A DNA stretch of 11,847 bases from Micromonosporaceae bacterium (GTDB taxonomy: Bacteria; Actinomycetota; Actinomycetes; Mycobacteriales; Micromonosporaceae), in assembly GCA_019689695.1 (NCBI GenBank), contig JADGHA010000088.1, positions 1 through 11,847 on the forward strand. Direction: 5' to 3'. Both the position numbers and the translations under genes were made by a program. Positions 1-5,528 of this stretch are shown in pieces (position 1 is the first letter of the stretch; each line of letters begins with the position of its first letter). The notes below the pieces were generated by a model that was not told the origin of the DNA, made no database searches, and worked only from the letters and a program-made list of their open reading frames with translations.

Positions 1-195
1 GCGCTGGACGCCGCCGGGCACCGCCGCCACGGCCGCGGCGAGCAGGTCGGCCGCGGTCACCGGGCCGCCCGTTCGGCGGCCCACCTCCGGGCGGGGCTGG
101 ACGGTGGTCGTGGTGGCGGCGGGCGGCGCGGTCACGCTGAGACGGTACTCGCCCCGGCGCCGTGGATCGCTGTTATCCACAGGCATGTCGCTCAT
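1..195 (-). CDS. N-terminus of a probable DinG-family ATP-dependent DNA helicase (partial, runs off left edge)
   Basis: An open minus-strand frame runs from ATG at 195 to the window edge (65 codons, no stop). A second in-frame ATG lies at 186. The first ~43 residues are polar and low-complexity (Arg/Pro/Thr). The following TAADLLAAAVAAVPGG stretch resembles the start of actinobacterial DinG/XPD-like superfamily 2 helicases, which open with a similar LL-AAV-AV-GG segment just before the PGQ motif. The helicase motifs themselves lie outside the window, so the assignment rests on a short segment recalled from the family. It is divergent from the small ORF/DUF402 pair, so promoters for both directions must lie in 196-271. 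No strong Shine-Dalgarno precedes ATG 195. Two DnaA-box-like nonamers fall inside the first codons. The call as a coding N-terminus is fairly sure; the helicase identity is moderate. Confidence 0.5.
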   Translation of the reverse strand, partial: MSDMPVDNSDPRRRGEYRLSVTAPPAATTTTVQPRPEVGRRTGGPVTAADLLAAAVAAVPGGVQR

Positions 196-201
196 CCACA
201 G
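173..201. promoter_or_regulatory. Pair of DnaA-box-like nonamers
   Basis: TTATCCACA at 173-181 matches the classical DnaA-box consensus in all nine positions. TCATCCACA at 192-200 differs at one base. Both are on the plus strand, 19 bp start to start, and both are followed by G. They sit over the start codons of the minus-strand helicase-like gene. Whether DnaA binds here is inference. Confidence 0.4.
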
Positions 202-217
202 CCGGCAGGAGCCTTGT

Positions 218-246
218 TTGCGACTACGACCTGCCGTACGTACGGT
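218..246 (+). promoter_or_regulatory. Putative sigma-70-type promoter for the small ORF/DUF402 pair, overlapping a 12-bp palindrome
   Basis: TTGCGA at 218-223 is separated by 17 bp from TACGGT at 241-246. This fits the actinobacterial TTGnnn / TAnnnT pattern and would start transcription near 253, just before the GGAGGAGGA ribosome site at 260-268. The perfect palindrome CCGTACGTACGG (234-245) covers most of the -10. On the minus strand TACCGT at 247-242 is also -10-like, so the palindrome could serve the divergent helicase-like gene. Confidence 0.4.
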
Positions 247-271
247 ATTCCAGGCTGTCGGAGGAGGAAGC

Positions 272-430
272 ATGGCTGTCGCGATGCCAATTGAGCAGGT
301 CAACCGGGCCGCGCCGGTCCTGCGGGGAGGGTGCCAGCCGACCTCGCCCGGTGACGCTGTGATAACCCGCCGGGATCCGGTGCTCCCGGCGGACATGGTT
401 GAGCGGTTAAGGTTCGGTCATGCCGAGTGA
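272..430 (+). CDS. Small ORF (52 aa) overlapping the DUF402 gene start; unknown function
   Basis: I do not recognise this product. ATG at 272 follows an unusually strong ribosome site, GGAGGAGGA at 260-268. The frame stops with TGA at 428-430, 11 bases inside the next gene, which starts at 420. The predicted product is soluble, with one Cys, many Pro and Arg, and no membrane segment or signal peptide. About 77% of third codon positions are G or C, clearly lower than in the surrounding genes, and codon 46 (407-409) is TTA, a rare leucine codon in this group. That codon directly overlaps the AAGG ribosome site of DUF402. It is either a real small protein or a regulatory leader peptide coupling translation to DUF402. 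It could also be non-coding leader RNA, since base composition argues mildly against strong selection on the protein. Confidence 0.42.
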   Translation: MAVAMPIEQVNRAAPVLRGGCQPTSPGDAVITRRDPVLPADMVERLRFGHAE

Positions 431-959
431 GGTCGTGCGGGTCCAGTACCGCAAGTACGACGGTCGGCAGCACCGGGACTACCCGGCGCTGCGCCTCGCC
501 GACGACGAGCACGGCCTCTGGCTCGGCGTCAACGCCGGCACGCACTCCGTCTACCACGGACGCCCGTCCGTGGAGGCGATCCCGTTCGTCCTGCTCGTGC
601 CGCGCAACGCCTGGTGGACGGCGATGTTCAACCCGCAGCCGCGCTCCAGCGAGGTGTACTGCGACATCACCAGCCCGGCCCGGTGGGAGGGCGACGACGA
701 GGTGCACCTGTTCGACCTGGACCTGGACGTGGTCCGGCGGCGGGCCACCGGGCGGATCGAGCTGCGCGACGAGGACGAGTTCGCCGAGCACCGGGTCGCC
801 TTCGGCTACCCGGACGAGCTGGTGACCCAGGCGTACGCCGCGGCGAACTGGCTGCGCCGGGCGCTCGGCGACGGCACCGAGCCGTTCGCTTCCGCGTACC
901 ACACCTGGCTGGCCCGGGTGGACGGCCGTGACCAGGCCGGCATCCAGCCAGCCGGCTAG
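420..959 (+). CDS. DUF402 family protein (FomD/Ntdp-like phosphohydrolase)
   Basis: This 179-residue protein has the DUF402 hallmarks in order: an aromatic WWTAMFNP segment (65-72), YCDI (80-83), the acidic run DLDLDV (99-104) and DEDEF (117-121), with a helical C-terminus. In characterised relatives these acidic residues bind divalent metal. FomD of fosfomycin producers hydrolyses a cytidylyl phosphonate, and Ntdp of Gram-positive cocci removes phosphate from nucleoside tri- and diphosphates. The exact substrate here is unknown; no phosphonate genes are nearby. The protein should be cytosolic. The start at ATG 420 has AAGG at 409-412 and is overlapped by the upstream small ORF, suggesting translational coupling. 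The gene ends in TAG at 957-959, sharing CTAG with the stop of the convergent sigma factor gene. The family call is confident; the activity is inferred. Confidence 0.85.
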   Translation: MPSEVVRVQYRKYDGRQHRDYPALRLADDEHGLWLGVNAGTHSVYHGRPSVEAIPFVLLVPRNAWWTAMFNPQPRSSEVYCDITSPARWEGDDEVHLFDLDLDVVRRRATGRIELRDEDEFAEHRVAFGYPDELVTQAYAAANWLRRALGDGTEPFASAYHTWLARVDGRDQAGIQPAG

Positions 960-2026
960 CGCGCGGTCACCTGGGGAAAGCGCCAGGAGCGGGCCGGGTC
1001 GGGCGGTGGCACCGCCGCCAGCTTGTCCGGGTTGAGCTGGTTGAAGAGGCCGGTGATCCGCCCGTCGGCGACCGCGACGGCGGTCACGAAGCGCACCGTC
1101 TCGCCGTGGTGGTAGTTCACCTCGAACAGCAGCCCCAGGTCGCCGTTGACCAGTACCGGCTCCACCACGATGTCCGCCGGTTCGGCGGCGGCACGGCGGA
1201 ACAGGCCGATGAGGAACCGGGCGACCTTCTCGGCGGTGACGACCGGGCGCCGGCCGGCGCCCTTGACCTTGCCGTTGCTGTCGCCCATCGCGACCACGTC
1301 CGGGGCGAGCACGGCGAGCAGCCCGGCCAGGTCGCCGGACTCGGCGGCACTGAGGAAGGCGCTGAGCACCCGGCGCTGCTCGGCCGGGTCGGCGGTGCTG
1401 CGGGGCGCGCCGGGCGCGGTGACCGCCCGGCGGGCGCGCGAGGCGAGCTGCCGCGCCGCGGCCGGGCTGGTCCCGAGCACCGTGGCCACCTCCTCGAACG
1501 GCAAGGCGAAGACGTCATGCAGGACGAAGGCGACCCGCTGCTCCGGGGTGAGCCGTTCCAGCACCACGAGCAGGGCGATTCCGATCTCGTCGGTACGCGC
1601 GGCCCGCTCGGCCGGGTCCGGCGCGAACCCGGTGTCCTCGCCAGCCAGCCAGCCGCTGAGCGGGACACCCGTGGCGACCGGTTGCCCGGGCAGCCGGGTG
1701 ACCACCGGTTCGGGCAGCCACGGGCCGACATACGCCTCCCGCCGGACCCGGGCGGAGCGCAGCATGTCGAGGCAGATCCGGGCAGTGGTCGTGGTCAGCC
1801 AGGCACGCAGGTCGCGGATCGGCTCCGAGCCGTCCGCCTGGCGTGCGGCGGCGTACCGCAGCCAGGTCTCCTGCACCGCGTCCTCGGCCTCGCCGCGGCT
1901 GCCCAGCATCCGGTAGGCGACCGCCATGAGGTGGCTGCGGTGGGCCTCGAAGTCGACGTCGGCATCGGCCTCTCGGGCGGGCGGGCGGAAGTCGACCCCA
2001 GTCTCGGCGTCACGCAGGTCCGGCAT
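956..2026 (-). CDS. sigJ: ECF41-group (SigJ-type) RNA polymerase sigma factor with SnoaL-like C-terminal domain
   Basis: The 356-residue protein has region sigma2 at about 24-95 (AYRMLGS, DAVQETWLRY), a linker with YVGPWLPEP at 99-107, sigma4 at about 155-203 (LTPEQRVAFVLHDVF and a helix-turn-helix), then a SnoaL-like domain to the end. That domain carries the ECF41 signatures GDSNGKVKG (a variant of DGGGK) and NPDKL (332-336). In ECF41 factors this extension replaces an anti-sigma factor and tunes activity in cis. The start ATG 2026 is chosen because GGGAGGA lies 7 bases upstream; in-frame starts further upstream (2044, 2170) would place coding sequence in the regulatory region or lack a ribosome site. 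ECF41 genes usually neighbour a carboxymuconolactone decarboxylase, oxidoreductase or epimerase target; none is adjacent here. It is divergent from DUF47-pit and shares a PHO-box region with it. The stop overlaps that of DUF402. Confidence 0.92.
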   Translation of the reverse strand: MPDLRDAETGVDFRPPAREADADVDFEAHRSHLMAVAYRMLGSRGEAEDAVQETWLRYAAARQADGSEPIRDLRAWLTTTTARICLDMLRSARVRREAYVGPWLPEPVVTRLPGQPVATGVPLSGWLAGEDTGFAPDPAERAARTDEIGIALLVVLERLTPEQRVAFVLHDVFALPFEEVATVLGTSPAAARQLASRARRAVTAPGAPRSTADPAEQRRVLSAFLSAAESGDLAGLLAVLAPDVVAMGDSNGKVKGAGRRPVVTAEKVARFLIGLFRRAAAEPADIVVEPVLVNGDLGLLFEVNYHHGETVRFVTAVAVADGRITGLFNQLNPDKLAAVPPPDPARSWRFPQVTAR

Positions 2027-2058
2027 GTCCCCATCCTCCCGCATGCCGACCCGGCCAC

Positions 2059-2102
2059 ATGAACAGCAGATGAACAGGGATTGAACGCCTGGTGGGAACG
2101 GG
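2059..2102. promoter_or_regulatory. PHO box (PhoP-binding direct repeats) between sigJ and the DUF47-pit operon
   Basis: TGAAC recurs at 2060, 2071 and 2082, exactly 11 bp apart: units ATGAACAGCAG, ATGAACAGGGA and TTGAACGCCTG, then a degenerate GTGGGAACGGG. On the minus strand these read GTTCA-type units, matching the GTTCACC core of actinobacterial PHO boxes, in which PhoP dimers bind 11-bp direct repeats. The units point toward sigJ (33 bp upstream of its start) and lie upstream of the DUF47-pit promoter. TTGAAC (2081-2086) could itself be a -35 with TATCCC (2103-2108). Repeat spacing is seen directly; PhoP binding is inferred. Confidence 0.7.
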
Positions 2103-2112
2103 TATCCCGGTG

Positions 2113-2140
2113 TTGCCGCCGACCGGCCGTTACCTAGCAT
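2113..2140 (+). promoter_or_regulatory. Putative core promoter of the DUF47-pit operon
   Basis: TTGCCG at 2113-2118 and TAGCAT at 2135-2140 are separated by 16 bp, matching TTGnnn / TAnnnT. Transcription would begin near 2147, giving a leader of about 53 bases before GTG 2200. An alternative promoter (TTGAAC 2081 / TATCCC 2103) embedded in the PHO box cannot be excluded. Confidence 0.4.
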
Positions 2141-2154
2141 TCCCTCGGAATGCT
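2136..2154. repeat. Perfect inverted repeat (operator-like) over the DUF47-pit -10 region
   Basis: AGCATTCC (2136-2143) and GGAATGCT (2147-2154) are perfect 8-bp arms with a 3-bp CTC centre. The left arm covers five of six bases of the putative -10 TAGCAT. The symmetry suits a dimeric repressor; in RNA it could form a hairpin near the 5' end of the leader. No matching regulator gene is in the window. Confidence 0.45.
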
Positions 2155-2199
2155 GCCCGATCACCGTCACCCTCCCCGTCCGAGCTGCGAGGTTGCGTC

Positions 2200-2826
2200 G
2201 TGAAGTTCTCCCTCCGCCCGACTGAGGGCGCCTTCTACGAGCTGTTCAGCCGGGCGGCCCAGAATCTGGTGCGCGGCACCGACCTGCTCGGTGAGCTGGC
2301 CCTGCCCGGCGCCGACGTGCAGTCCGTGAGCGAGCGGCTGGTCGAGGTGGAGCACGACAGCGACCAGATCACCCACGAGCTGTACAAGAAGATCAACACC
2401 AGCTTCATCACGCCGTTCGACCGCGAGGACATCTACCGGCTCGGCTCGCAGCTGGACGACGTGATGGACCACCTGGAGGCGGTGGGCAGCCTGCTCTACC
2501 TGTACGGGCTGACGAAGCTGCCGGTGCTTCCACGGGAGATGCACGAGCTGGTCGCCGTGCTCGACCAGCAGGCGAAGCTGACCGCCGACGCGATGCCGCG
2601 GCTGCGGTCGATGAAGGACCTCGAAGAGTACTGGATCGAGTGCAACCGGCTGGAGAACGAGGGCGACCGGGCGTACCGGATGCTGCTGGTCCGGCTCTTC
2701 TCCGGCGAGTACGACGCGCTGACCGTGCTGAAGATGAAGGAGGTCGCCGACGAGCTGGAGGCGGCCTGCGACGCGTTCGAACACGTGGCGAACACCGTCG
2801 AGACCATCGCGGTCAAGGAGTCCTGA
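2200..2826 (+). CDS. DUF47 (PhoU-like) protein partnered with PiT phosphate permease
   Basis: The 208-residue all-helical protein belongs to DUF47 (Pit accessory/YkaA), distantly related to PhoU. Typical segments are FYELFSRAAQNLV near the N-terminus, EHDSDQITHELYKKINTSFITPFDREDIYRL in the first half (an E-x3-D metal-binding-type element followed by the TPFDREDI hallmark) and ENEGDRAYRMLL in the second repeat. DUF47 proteins are generally encoded directly before PiT permeases and are thought to modulate them at the cytosolic face of the membrane. Start GTG 2200 is chosen because GAGG at 2189-2192 lies 7 bases upstream and family members start with a similar KFSLRP; a longer frame from 2092 would translate the promoter region. 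The stop lies 4 bases before pit, so the two are co-transcribed and probably translationally coupled. Confidence 0.9.
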   Translation: MKFSLRPTEGAFYELFSRAAQNLVRGTDLLGELALPGADVQSVSERLVEVEHDSDQITHELYKKINTSFITPFDREDIYRLGSQLDDVMDHLEAVGSLLYLYGLTKLPVLPREMHELVAVLDQQAKLTADAMPRLRSMKDLEEYWIECNRLENEGDRAYRMLLVRLFSGEYDALTVLKMKEVADELEAACDAFEHVANTVETIAVKES

Positions 2827-2830
2827 CCCC

Positions 2831-3832
2831 GTGAGTGGTGAGTTGGTCGCCGTCCTCGCGGTGATCGTGGTGGCGATGGCCTTCGACTACACCAACGGGT
2901 TCCACGACGCCGCGAACGCGATCGCGATATCGGTTTCGACCCGCGCGCTGACCCCCCGGGTCGCGCTGGGGGTCGCCGCGCTCGGCAACTTCATCGGCAC
3001 CCACTTCGGCGAGAACGTGGCCAAGACGGTCGGCAGCGGCCTGGTGGCCCTGCCCACCGGCCGGGCCAGCCTGGGCGTGGTCTTCGCCGCCGTGGTCGGC
3101 GCGGTCGGCTGGAACCTGCTCACCTGGTACTTCGGCATCCCCTCCTCCTCCTCACACGCCCTGTTCGGCGGCCTGGTCGGGGCGACCCTGTTCGCCAGCG
3201 GCGGCGTGGTGCTGTGGGGCGGAATCGTGCAGAAGGTGCTCGTTCCGATGGTGGTCTCGCCGGTGGTCGGGTTCACCCTGGGCGGGCTGGCCATGCTGGC
3301 CGTCATGTGGGGGTTCCGGCGCGGGCAGCCGGGCAAGCTGAACCGCGGGTTTCGGTTGGCACAGAGCGTCTCCGCGGCGGCGATGGCGGTGGGGCACGGC
3401 ATGCAGGACGCGGCGAAGACCATGGGCATCATCGTCCTGGCCCTGTTCATCGGCGGGTACCAGGACAGCGACACACACATCCCGCAGTGGGTCTTCTTCT
3501 CCTCGGCGACCGTGCTGGCGCTCGGCACGTACGCGGGCGGCTGGCGGATCATCCGTACCATGGGCCGGCGGGTGATCCACCTCGGCCCGCCGGAGGGTTT
3601 CGCCGCCCAGATCGCGGCGAGCACCGTGCTGTTCGCCACCTCCCGGCTCGGCCTGCCGATCTCCACCACGCACACCATCACTTCGGCGATCATGGGCGTG
3701 GGCGCGACCAAGAAATTCTCCGCGGTGCGCTGGGGCGTGGCCGGCAATATCGTGATGGCCTGGATCCTCACCTTTCCCGGCGCCGGCGCGATCGCCTGCC
3801 TGGTCTACTTCCTCCTCCGTCCGCTCTTCTGA
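2831..3832 (+). CDS. pit: Low-affinity inorganic phosphate transporter, PiT family
   Basis: The 333-residue integral membrane protein couples phosphate (as metal-phosphate in bacteria) uptake to the ion gradient. It shows both inverted PiT signature repeats: DYTNGFHDAANAIA near residues 19-32 with the PSSSSHAL turn near 104-111, and the second-half GHGMQDAAKTMG with LPISTTHTI. About ten hydrophobic segments alternate with short loops; a basic cytosolic loop (FRRGQPGKLNR) separates the halves. Length is typical of the shorter actinobacterial members. GTG 2831 is used as start; AAGGAG at 2815-2820, inside the end of the DUF47 gene, is its ribosome site with a rather long 10-base spacer. With DUF47 it forms the low-affinity arm of phosphate uptake, opposite to the pst operon further right. 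The PHO box upstream suggests PhoP control, in streptomycetes reported as repression of a pit operon when phosphate is scarce. Confidence 0.95.
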   Translation: MSGELVAVLAVIVVAMAFDYTNGFHDAANAIAISVSTRALTPRVALGVAALGNFIGTHFGENVAKTVGSGLVALPTGRASLGVVFAAVVGAVGWNLLTWYFGIPSSSSHALFGGLVGATLFASGGVVLWGGIVQKVLVPMVVSPVVGFTLGGLAMLAVMWGFRRGQPGKLNRGFRLAQSVSAAAMAVGHGMQDAAKTMGIIVLALFIGGYQDSDTHIPQWVFFSSATVLALGTYAGGWRIIRTMGRRVIHLGPPEGFAAQIAASTVLFATSRLGLPISTTHTITSAIMGVGATKKFSAVRWGVAGNIVMAWILTFPGAGAIACLVYFLLRPLF

Positions 3833-3878
3833 CCTCTGCCGCCCGCCGCCACCCACCCGGCGATCATGCCATCAGAGG
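3833..3878 (+). terminator. Nested inverted repeat after pit, possible terminator
   Basis: Directly after the pit stop, CCTCTG (3833-3838) pairs with CAGAGG (3873-3878), enclosing CGCCG (3844-3848) and CGGCG (3858-3862). The outer loop is long and no T-run follows, so this is weak evidence for termination. Confidence 0.25.
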
Positions 3879-3880
3879 CG

Positions 3881-3898
3881 ACAAAACGGACGTTTTGT
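3881..3898. repeat. Orphan AT-rich palindrome, TetR-operator-like
   Basis: ACAAAACG (3881-3888) and CGTTTTGT (3891-3898) are perfect 8-bp arms around a GA centre. The arms are strikingly AT-rich for this genome. Size and symmetry fit operators of TetR-family repressors. It lies between the convergent ends of pit and the oxidoreductase gene, where no promoter is expected and no regulator is encoded. As RNA it would be a 7-bp A/U-rich hairpin with a GGAC loop, a poor intrinsic terminator. Confidence 0.45.
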
Positions 3899-3940
3899 AC
3901 GGCTAACCTCACGATCGACGAGGGGTCGAGGATGCGGGAG

Positions 3941-3953
3941 CGAGGGTGCCTCG
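3941..3953 (-). terminator. Short GC hairpin at the end of the oxidoreductase gene
   Basis: CGAGG (3941-3945), GTG loop, CCTCG (3949-3953), immediately after the minus-strand TGA at 3956-3954. A larger pair GACGAGG (3917-3923) / CCTCGTC (3949-3955) competes with it. There is no T-run; a terminator role is tentative. Confidence 0.25.
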
Positions 3954-4934
3954 TCAGGTGTACGAGACGCCGATCTGGGCGCGGATGGTGTCCAGCAGCT
4001 CCATCATCTCGAGCGTGACCGAGTGCGGCACGAGCGGGCTCTCCAGCAGCCCGTCACGCAGGCAGCGCTGCACTTCGGCGGCCTCGAACTGGTAGCCGCG
4101 ACCGTCGAAGTCGAACGTGACCTCCTCGGGATCGGCATTCTGGCGCACCACCGTGAACGACCGGGTGCAGAAGAACGGCGGCGCGAACTCGATGCGGCCC
4201 CGGGTGCCGGTAACCACCGCTCCGGTCCGCGTCCAGCCCACGATCCCGCAGCTCAGCGTGGCCACCGCACCGCTGTCGTAGCCGAACACCAACCCCGTGT
4301 TCTCGTCGACGCCCTCCGGGCTCAGCTTCGCCCACGCCCGGATGTGGTCCGGCAGGCCGAGCACCAGCAGCGCCATGGTGATCGGGTAGACGCCGAGGTC
4401 CAGCAGCGCGCCACCGCCGAGCACCTTGGCCCGCAGCCGGTGCGTGGGTTCGAACGGCCCGGCGATCCCGAAGTCCGCCTGGACCGAGGTCACCTCGCCG
4501 ATCGCGCCGTCGGCGACCATGGCCACCGCGCGGCGGACCGCCGGGTTGCACCTGGTCCACATGGCTTCCATCAGGAACACGCCCTTGCGCTGGGCGGTGG
4601 CCACCAGGTCGCGGGAGGTGGCCAGGTCGAGGGTGAACGGCTTTTCGCAGAGCACGGCCTTGCCCGCCTCGAGGCAGAGCGCGGCCGCGGCGTGGTGGGC
4701 CGCGTGCGGTGTGGCGACGTAGACCACGTCGACGTCCGGGTCGGCGGCGAGCTCGGCCCACGAGCCGTAGGCCCGGGGGATACCGTGCCGGCTGGCGAAC
4801 AGCTCCGCGGCCTCGGGCGTCCGGGAGCCGACCGCGAGCACCTCGGCGTCGGGCAGCAGGCGCAGGTCTTCGACGAATGAGGTGGCGATTGCGCCGGTGC
4901 TGAGGATTCCCCAGCGGATGGGTCCTGATATCAC
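3954..4934 (-). CDS. Gfo/Idh/MocA family NAD(P)-dependent oxidoreductase
   Basis: The 326-residue protein has an N-terminal Rossmann fold with the nucleotide-binding turn WGILSTGAIA (8-17), VYVATPHAAHHAAA (71-84), the family's EKP motif in VLCEKPFTLD (94-103), then the C-terminal alpha/beta domain with GGGALLDLGVYP (173-184). MEAMWTRCNP (122-131) is typical of the dihydrodiol-dehydrogenase-like subgroup. It is a soluble cytosolic enzyme oxidising or reducing a sugar, polyol or cyclic diol; the substrate cannot be told. The start is GTG at 4934: it is the only start codon that keeps the nucleotide-binding strand intact, and longer frames read antisense through the Nudix gene. No Shine-Dalgarno precedes it, so a leaderless message is possible (CATCAT occupies -12 to -7). 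Its start is 6-9 bases from the divergent Nudix start. Confidence 0.9.
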   Translation of the reverse strand: MISGPIRWGILSTGAIATSFVEDLRLLPDAEVLAVGSRTPEAAELFASRHGIPRAYGSWAELAADPDVDVVYVATPHAAHHAAAALCLEAGKAVLCEKPFTLDLATSRDLVATAQRKGVFLMEAMWTRCNPAVRRAVAMVADGAIGEVTSVQADFGIAGPFEPTHRLRAKVLGGGALLDLGVYPITMALLVLGLPDHIRAWAKLSPEGVDENTGLVFGYDSGAVATLSCGIVGWTRTGAVVTGTRGRIEFAPPFFCTRSFTVVRQNADPEEVTFDFDGRGYQFEAAEVQRCLRDGLLESPLVPHSVTLEMMELLDTIRAQIGVSYT

Positions 4935-4943
4935 AGGAAGATG

Positions 4944-5522
4944 ATGACTGAAGAATGGGTGTTGCCGGCAGCCATGGCGGAGCGTGTCCGCCGGTTCGCC
5001 GCATCCGGGGCGGCGCCCGCGACGCCGCGAGTGGCGGCCACCGTCGTACTGCTGCGGCCACCGTTCGAGGTCTACCTGGTACGCCGGGCCGCGACGATGG
5101 CGTTCGCCTCGGGCATGTACGCGTTTCCGGGCGGGAGCGTGGAGCCGTCCGACGCCTCGATCGCCGCCGCCGCCGTCCGGGAGGTGCTCGAGGAGACCGG
5201 CGTACTGCTGACGGCGGATGCGCTCGTGCCGTGGTCCCGCTGGATCACCCCGGAGTTCGAGCCGCGCCGCTTCGACGCGTACTTCTTCCTGGCCGCGCTG
5301 CCGCCCGGCCAGAGCGCCCGCACGGTGGGCGGGGAGGCTGACCACGCACTCTGGCGGTCGCCGGCCGCGGCGCTGGAGCTGCCCATGCTGCCGCCGACCT
5401 CGCGTACGCTGCGCGAGCTGGCCCAGTACTCCACTGTGGAGGAGGCGCTGGCCGCCGCCGCGGGGCGCGACGCGACGAAACCGATCTGCCCGCGCGTGGT
5501 GGGCGATCGGCTGGTCTACTAG
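4944..5522 (+). CDS. Nudix hydrolase (NUDT19/CoA-pyrophosphatase-like) with a divergent Nudix box
   Basis: The 192-residue protein is a Nudix-fold hydrolase: strand VAATVVLLRPPFEVYLVRR (29-48), FPGGSVEPSD (61-70) and the helix end REVLEETG (79-86). The catalytic EE pair is present. The first Glu of the canonical G-x5-E-x7-REUXEEXGU box is not in register (Ala at that position), as in NUDT19-like members that carry FPGG-x4-D instead. Nudix enzymes cleave nucleoside diphosphates linked to another group; relatives of this type act on CoA or its esters, but the substrate here is unproven. ATG 4944 is preferred over 4941 because AGGAAG (4935-4940) gives a usable spacer only for 4944. The upstream promoter must lie inside the divergent oxidoreductase gene. 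The stop at 5522 is 6 bp from the end of pstB, tail to tail. Confidence 0.85.
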   Translation: MTEEWVLPAAMAERVRRFAASGAAPATPRVAATVVLLRPPFEVYLVRRAATMAFASGMYAFPGGSVEPSDASIAAAAVREVLEETGVLLTADALVPWSRWITPEFEPRRFDAYFFLAALPPGQSARTVGGEADHALWRSPAAALELPMLPPTSRTLRELAQYSTVEEALAAAAGRDATKPICPRVVGDRLVY

Positions 5523-5528
5523 CGACGG

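Noticed and set aside
1106..2062. Plus-strand frame of 318 codons
   Set aside because: It is the shadow of sigJ, whose sigma2, sigma4 and ECF41 motifs are clear on the other strand.
2027..2170. N-terminal extension of sigJ to ATG 2170
   Set aside because: It would translate the PHO box and has no ribosome site, whereas ATG 2026 has GGGAGGA at ideal spacing.
2092..2199. N-terminal extension of the DUF47 protein
   Set aside because: It reads through the promoter and inverted repeat, is low-complexity, and is absent from the family pattern.
3139..3152. TCC trinucleotide run in pit
   Set aside because: It encodes the conserved PSSSS turn of PiT permeases, so the repeat is explained by protein sequence.
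4935..5345. Extension of the oxidoreductase upstream of GTG 4934
   Set aside because: It lies antisense to the Nudix gene and precedes a complete Rossmann fold; the residues are Arg/Gly/Ala-rich noise.
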